From Competibacteraceae bacterium UBA6584 (GTDB lineage Bacteria > Pseudomonadota > Gammaproteobacteria > Competibacterales > Competibacteraceae): DNA of 24,454 nt. The notes beneath the pieces were generated by a model, which had not been told where the DNA came from, searched no databases, and saw nothing but the letters and a program-made list of their open reading frames with translations. Location: the NCBI GenBank assembly GCA_002433805.1, contig DJIW01000081.1, forward strand, positions 1 to 24,454. Reading direction: 5' to 3'. The translations under genes and the position numbers were made by a program. Every line of letters starts with the position of its first letter. The stretch's first letter is position 1. Of the stretch, positions 22,279-24,454 are shown piece after piece.

Positions 22279-22311
22279 TTGAATGCAAAAATATATAATG
22301 AAAGCATTGAA
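22279..22311 (+). promoter_or_regulatory. Toxin-antitoxin promoter with flanking inverted repeat
   Basis: TTGAATGC (22279-22286) and GCATTGAA (22304-22311) form an inverted repeat (7 of 8) on either side of a consensus TATAAT (22294-22299), just before the antitoxin gene. FitA-type antitoxins bind such inverted repeats over their own -10, so autoregulation is likely. A -35 is not obvious. Confidence 0.6.
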
Positions 22312-22332
22312 ATCGAGTAGAGCTATCGACTT

Positions 22333-22572
22333 ATGGCCATTTTAACAGTTCGCAACGTACCTGATGAGATCCATCGCGCCCTGCGTGTACGCGCCGCCCA
22401 GCACGGCCGCAGCACGGAAGCAGAGGTGCGCGAGATTTTAGAAAATGCGGTGAAGCCGGAAGGGCGTATCAAGCTAGGCTCGTTTTTAGCCCAGATCGGT
22501 CAAGAGTTGGGGGGATTCGACCTATCCATCCACCGAGATAAAACCACCGCCGAACCGCTGTCTTTTGAATGA
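22333..22572 (+). CDS. FitA-like ribbon-helix-helix antitoxin
   Basis: A 79-residue antitoxin with an N-terminal ribbon-helix-helix DNA-binding domain: ILTVRNVPDEIHRALRVRAA followed by HGRSTEAEVREILENAV. This LTVRNV...HGRSxEAEVR pattern is the FitA/VapB type. The C-terminal half (GSFLAQIGQELGGFDLS) is expected to wrap the toxin and block its active site. The stop overlaps the toxin start by four bases (ATGA). It lies in an accessory region next to insertion-sequence debris. Confidence 0.88.
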   Translation: MAILTVRNVPDEIHRALRVRAAQHGRSTEAEVREILENAVKPEGRIKLGSFLAQIGQELGGFDLSIHRDKTTAEPLSFE

Positions 22573-23003
22573 TGCTCCTGGATACTAACGTCTTATCGGA
22601 ACCGCTGCGAAAGGCGGCCTCCCCGCGCGTGGTGGCGTGGCTGGACGCACAGCCGCTCGAAACATTGTATTTGGCGGCTATCACCGTTGCGGAGTTGCGT
22701 TTCGGTATCGCTGCCCTTCCGACTGGTAAACGCCGGGATGCGTTACATGAGCGCTTTGAGCGAGGATTATTGCCGATGTTTGCAGGGCGCGTGTTGCCGT
22801 TCGATCTAGGGGCCTCACTGGCCTATGCCGAACTGATGAGCAAGGCGCGAATGGCCGGCATCGGCATCGGGGTGGCCGACGGTTACATTGCGGCAACGGC
22901 GGCGGTAAATGGGATGACTGTCGCCACGCGAGATATCGGACCGTTTCAGGCCGCGGGATTGAACGTTATCGACCCTTGGCAGGCGCCCTTCAGTGCGGAT
23001 TAG
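22569..23003 (+). CDS. FitB/VapC-like PIN-domain toxin (ribonuclease)
   Basis: The 144-residue product is a PIN-domain endoribonuclease toxin. The acidic metal-binding residues are all visible: Asp5 in LLDTNVLSE, Glu42 in TVAELRFGI, Asp104 in IGVADGYIAA and Asp122 in ATRDIGPF. The protein has full length, and start-stop coupling with the antitoxin gene is intact, so the module looks functional. RNA target unknown; VapC-type toxins often cut initiator tRNA or rRNA. Confidence 0.9.
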   Translation: MMLLDTNVLSEPLRKAASPRVVAWLDAQPLETLYLAAITVAELRFGIAALPTGKRRDALHERFERGLLPMFAGRVLPFDLGASLAYAELMSKARMAGIGIGVADGYIAATAAVNGMTVATRDIGPFQAAGLNVIDPWQAPFSAD

Positions 23004-23272
23004 TCATGCAGAGAATATGATCTTGCCCGTAAAAGTCGTCCACTCATTCGCGGGTTCGATCGCCAAAATTTTCGGGCATCGTATTTTTTCTTCAGTGATT
23101 TTTTCAGTGCCTTTTTTTCATCGAGAGGCTAGAAAATCACTTGCCATGCGCAGTGCAATGGGGCGCGTTTTTGGTAAGCCATGGGATGAACCCCCTACCT
23201 TCAGAGGGTATGGTCATCGAAAATGGTCGGGCTATCCACCCTGCAACTTTGGAAGGAGAGTTCGCCAGGTCC
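23004..23272. other. Intergenic sequence, no gene recognised
   Basis: A stretch with T-runs near 23080-23115 and two copies of TTCAGTG close together. The T-rich part could end toxin transcription, but no stem is convincing. No coding signal is supported. Confidence 0.45.
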
Positions 23273-23375
23273 GTCACGACGGTGGGTCTTGATCTAGCCA
23301 AGCTCGGATTTGCGCGGATTTGGCTCGCGGCCGGGTTCACCGACCTGCGGCGCGGTTTCGACGGCCTGGCGCGCC
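23273..23375 (+). mobile_element. Mosaic insertion-sequence remnant (IS66 TnpB-like, possibly IS110-like)
   Basis: One frame reads RIWLAAGFTDLRRGFDGLA (about 23315-23370), which matches the N-terminus of the IS66 TnpB accessory protein. Directly upstream in the same frame is VTTVGLDLAK, resembling the N-terminus of IS110-type transposases. Neither is complete. The IS66 match is good; the IS110 match rests on ten residues. Confidence 0.6.
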
Positions 23376-23457
23376 GCCCCCTTCCTCCGACCGCCGGCAT
23401 TGAGGGTGGCGACTGCCAGAGCGCTTGCCAGCAATGGCGCTTTCGATGACGTTGCGA

Positions 23458-24327
23458 TCAATCCGTTTTCACGGTTTTCCCCTTAAGGCTCAAAGTGGCG
23501 CGGGCGATGGTCGGATGGGCTGGCTCGGCGGGAGGCGCGGGCGCTCGATTCCCGATGGGCGGTTCGGGAGTCGCTGCGAGCGGGCGGGGGGCTGCTATCG
23601 CCGATTCTCCCGGTTCGGCCGCTGGCTTGGCCTTCTTCTCAAACACCTGCACCGCCGGATTCTTGAGAACGATTTCGCCGCCCGCAAACCGCTCCAGCGA
23701 CCCGCTCAGCGCGGCCACCCACTGCGGATAGTCCTTTGACGCCTGCTCTAGCTTGCGCCAGACCTTGGGCGGCAGGACGGCGGTGACGGTCCCCTCCCCG
23801 GTTTCAATGCCGATTTTGACGCCGCTTTGAACCGTCAGGGGTCGGGGCAATTCGGAAAATTTCACGGTCAGTTCGAGTCGGCCGGGCACGAGGTTCTCCT
23901 CGGGTAGGGGGGTGTCGTCGGACGCGCGGGCCGCGTCCGCCGGATGCGGGTCGGCGCAAGCCGACCGCTCGGGCGGCGGCCACCCGGCTTTGCGCGCGGC
24001 CCGCGCGGCCAGGCGCTCGCGGGCGTTGTCGGCGTCGGCCGCCGACACCGCGCCCGCCGGGTGGCCCTGCAAGTCCACTCGGACCGCGCCTTCCTTCAAC
24101 GTTTTCAAATAGCGCGGCCGGGCGCAATAGCCCGCCAGCATCCGCCGCAGCGCTTTCGCATCGCACCCCTCCCCCAGCGCGCCCGACCCGAGCAGATCCT
24201 GGTTGATTCCGATCTTGAGCGGTTTCGGGTCCTGCCAATCAAAGCAGGCGGGGAACCGTTCGAGCAAGGGCGCGATAAACTCGGGGGAAGCCGGCGGGCC
24301 GGCGGGCTTGGGGGTCAGGTCGGTCAT
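23458..24327 (-). CDS. ProQ/FinO-domain RNA chaperone
   Basis: The 289-residue protein has an N-terminal ProQ/FinO domain (about 15-110), recognisable by FPACFDWQDPKPLKIGI, a segment ending LRRMLAGYCARPRYLKTLKEG and VDLQGHPAGAVSAADADNARE. Such domains bind structured RNA, often at intrinsic-terminator hairpins, and modulate small-RNA action. A second ordered region (about 150-235, with LELTVKFSELP and KVWRKLEQASKDYPQWVAAL) is unlike E. coli ProQ, and a Pro/Ala-rich tail follows. The ATG at 24327 starts the conserved part; the frame remains open to 24390. No clear ribosome site is seen. It lies in the accessory end of the window beside insertion-sequence debris, as often for plasmid-type FinO proteins. 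Confidence 0.83.
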   Translation of the reverse strand: MTDLTPKPAGPPASPEFIAPLLERFPACFDWQDPKPLKIGINQDLLGSGALGEGCDAKALRRMLAGYCARPRYLKTLKEGAVRVDLQGHPAGAVSAADADNARERLAARAARKAGWPPPERSACADPHPADAARASDDTPLPEENLVPGRLELTVKFSELPRPLTVQSGVKIGIETGEGTVTAVLPPKVWRKLEQASKDYPQWVAALSGSLERFAGGEIVLKNPAVQVFEKKAKPAAEPGESAIAAPRPLAATPEPPIGNRAPAPPAEPAHPTIARATLSLKGKTVKTD

Positions 24328-24454
24328 GGTTCGATGGATACAAAGCGAGTCAAGGACGGCTTGGCCAGCGGGTCCGGATGGGGCAGCCACTGCGGTGAGC
24401 GCGCTCGCCAGTCACGGCGGCAGCGTCAACCAGACGTCGGAGGCGGCCGCCCGT

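Noticed and set aside
23080..23115. T-rich tract after the toxin gene as an intrinsic terminator
   Set aside because: No stable GC stem immediately precedes the T-runs.

Overview
The window is GC-rich chromosomal DNA from a Gram-negative bacterium, most likely a proteobacterium. Support comes from Pho boxes of the proteobacterial form, a periplasmic-binding-protein Pst system, lipoproteins with lipoboxes, and BtaA/BtaB, PlcP-like and OlsB/OlsA lipid genes. A gammaproteobacterium would fit, but I cannot place it further from sequence alone. Nearly everything from 1 to about 21.7 kb concerns obtaining phosphorus or living without it. The last ~2.7 kb is accessory DNA.

Region 1 (1-4029), phosphonates. 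A minus-strand operon phnD-phnC-phnE-phnA encodes an ABC importer and a phosphonoacetate hydrolase; phnA runs off the left edge. A GntR/FCR regulator reads divergently, with a palindromic operator candidate between them. Region 2 (4068-5595): a DUF2971 gene interrupted by one in-frame TGA, then a convergent small HAD-fold gene.

Region 3 (5632-11341), phosphate uptake on the minus strand: pstS, pstC, pstA, pstB, a second pstS, and a Fic-fold gene whose catalytic His position is Gln. A clear Pho box precedes the first pstS, and a terminator-like hairpin follows that gene. No phoU, phoB or phoR is present.

Region 4 (11447-14150), divergent from pst: btaA-btaB (betaine lipid DGTS synthesis) and a PlcP-like phospholipase C gene, behind a second Pho box. 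Region 5 (14171-18148, minus): a PhoX-type phosphatase lipoprotein, a strong terminator, then a di-haem c-type cytochrome lipoprotein. Region 6 (18277-21905, plus): a Pho box with four 11-bp-phased half-sites, then a GT4 glycosyltransferase, a PAP2 phosphatase, olsB and olsA (ornithine lipid).

Taken together, the cell could import phosphate and phosphonoacetate, release phosphate outside the inner membrane with PhoX, strip phospholipids to diacylglycerol with the PlcP-like enzyme, and rebuild membranes from three phosphorus-free lipid classes: DGTS, a glycolipid and ornithine lipid. These classes are inferred from gene families. Finding all three branches beside pst and phosphonate genes is the main point of the window.

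Region 7 (about 21.7-24.45 kb): decayed ISAs1-like, IS5-like, IS66-like and possibly IS110-like fragments, a FitAB-type toxin-antitoxin pair with an operator-like inverted repeat, and a ProQ/FinO-domain RNA chaperone. The 3' end of olsA runs into the ISAs1-like remnant. I saw no rRNA, tRNA or CRISPR array.
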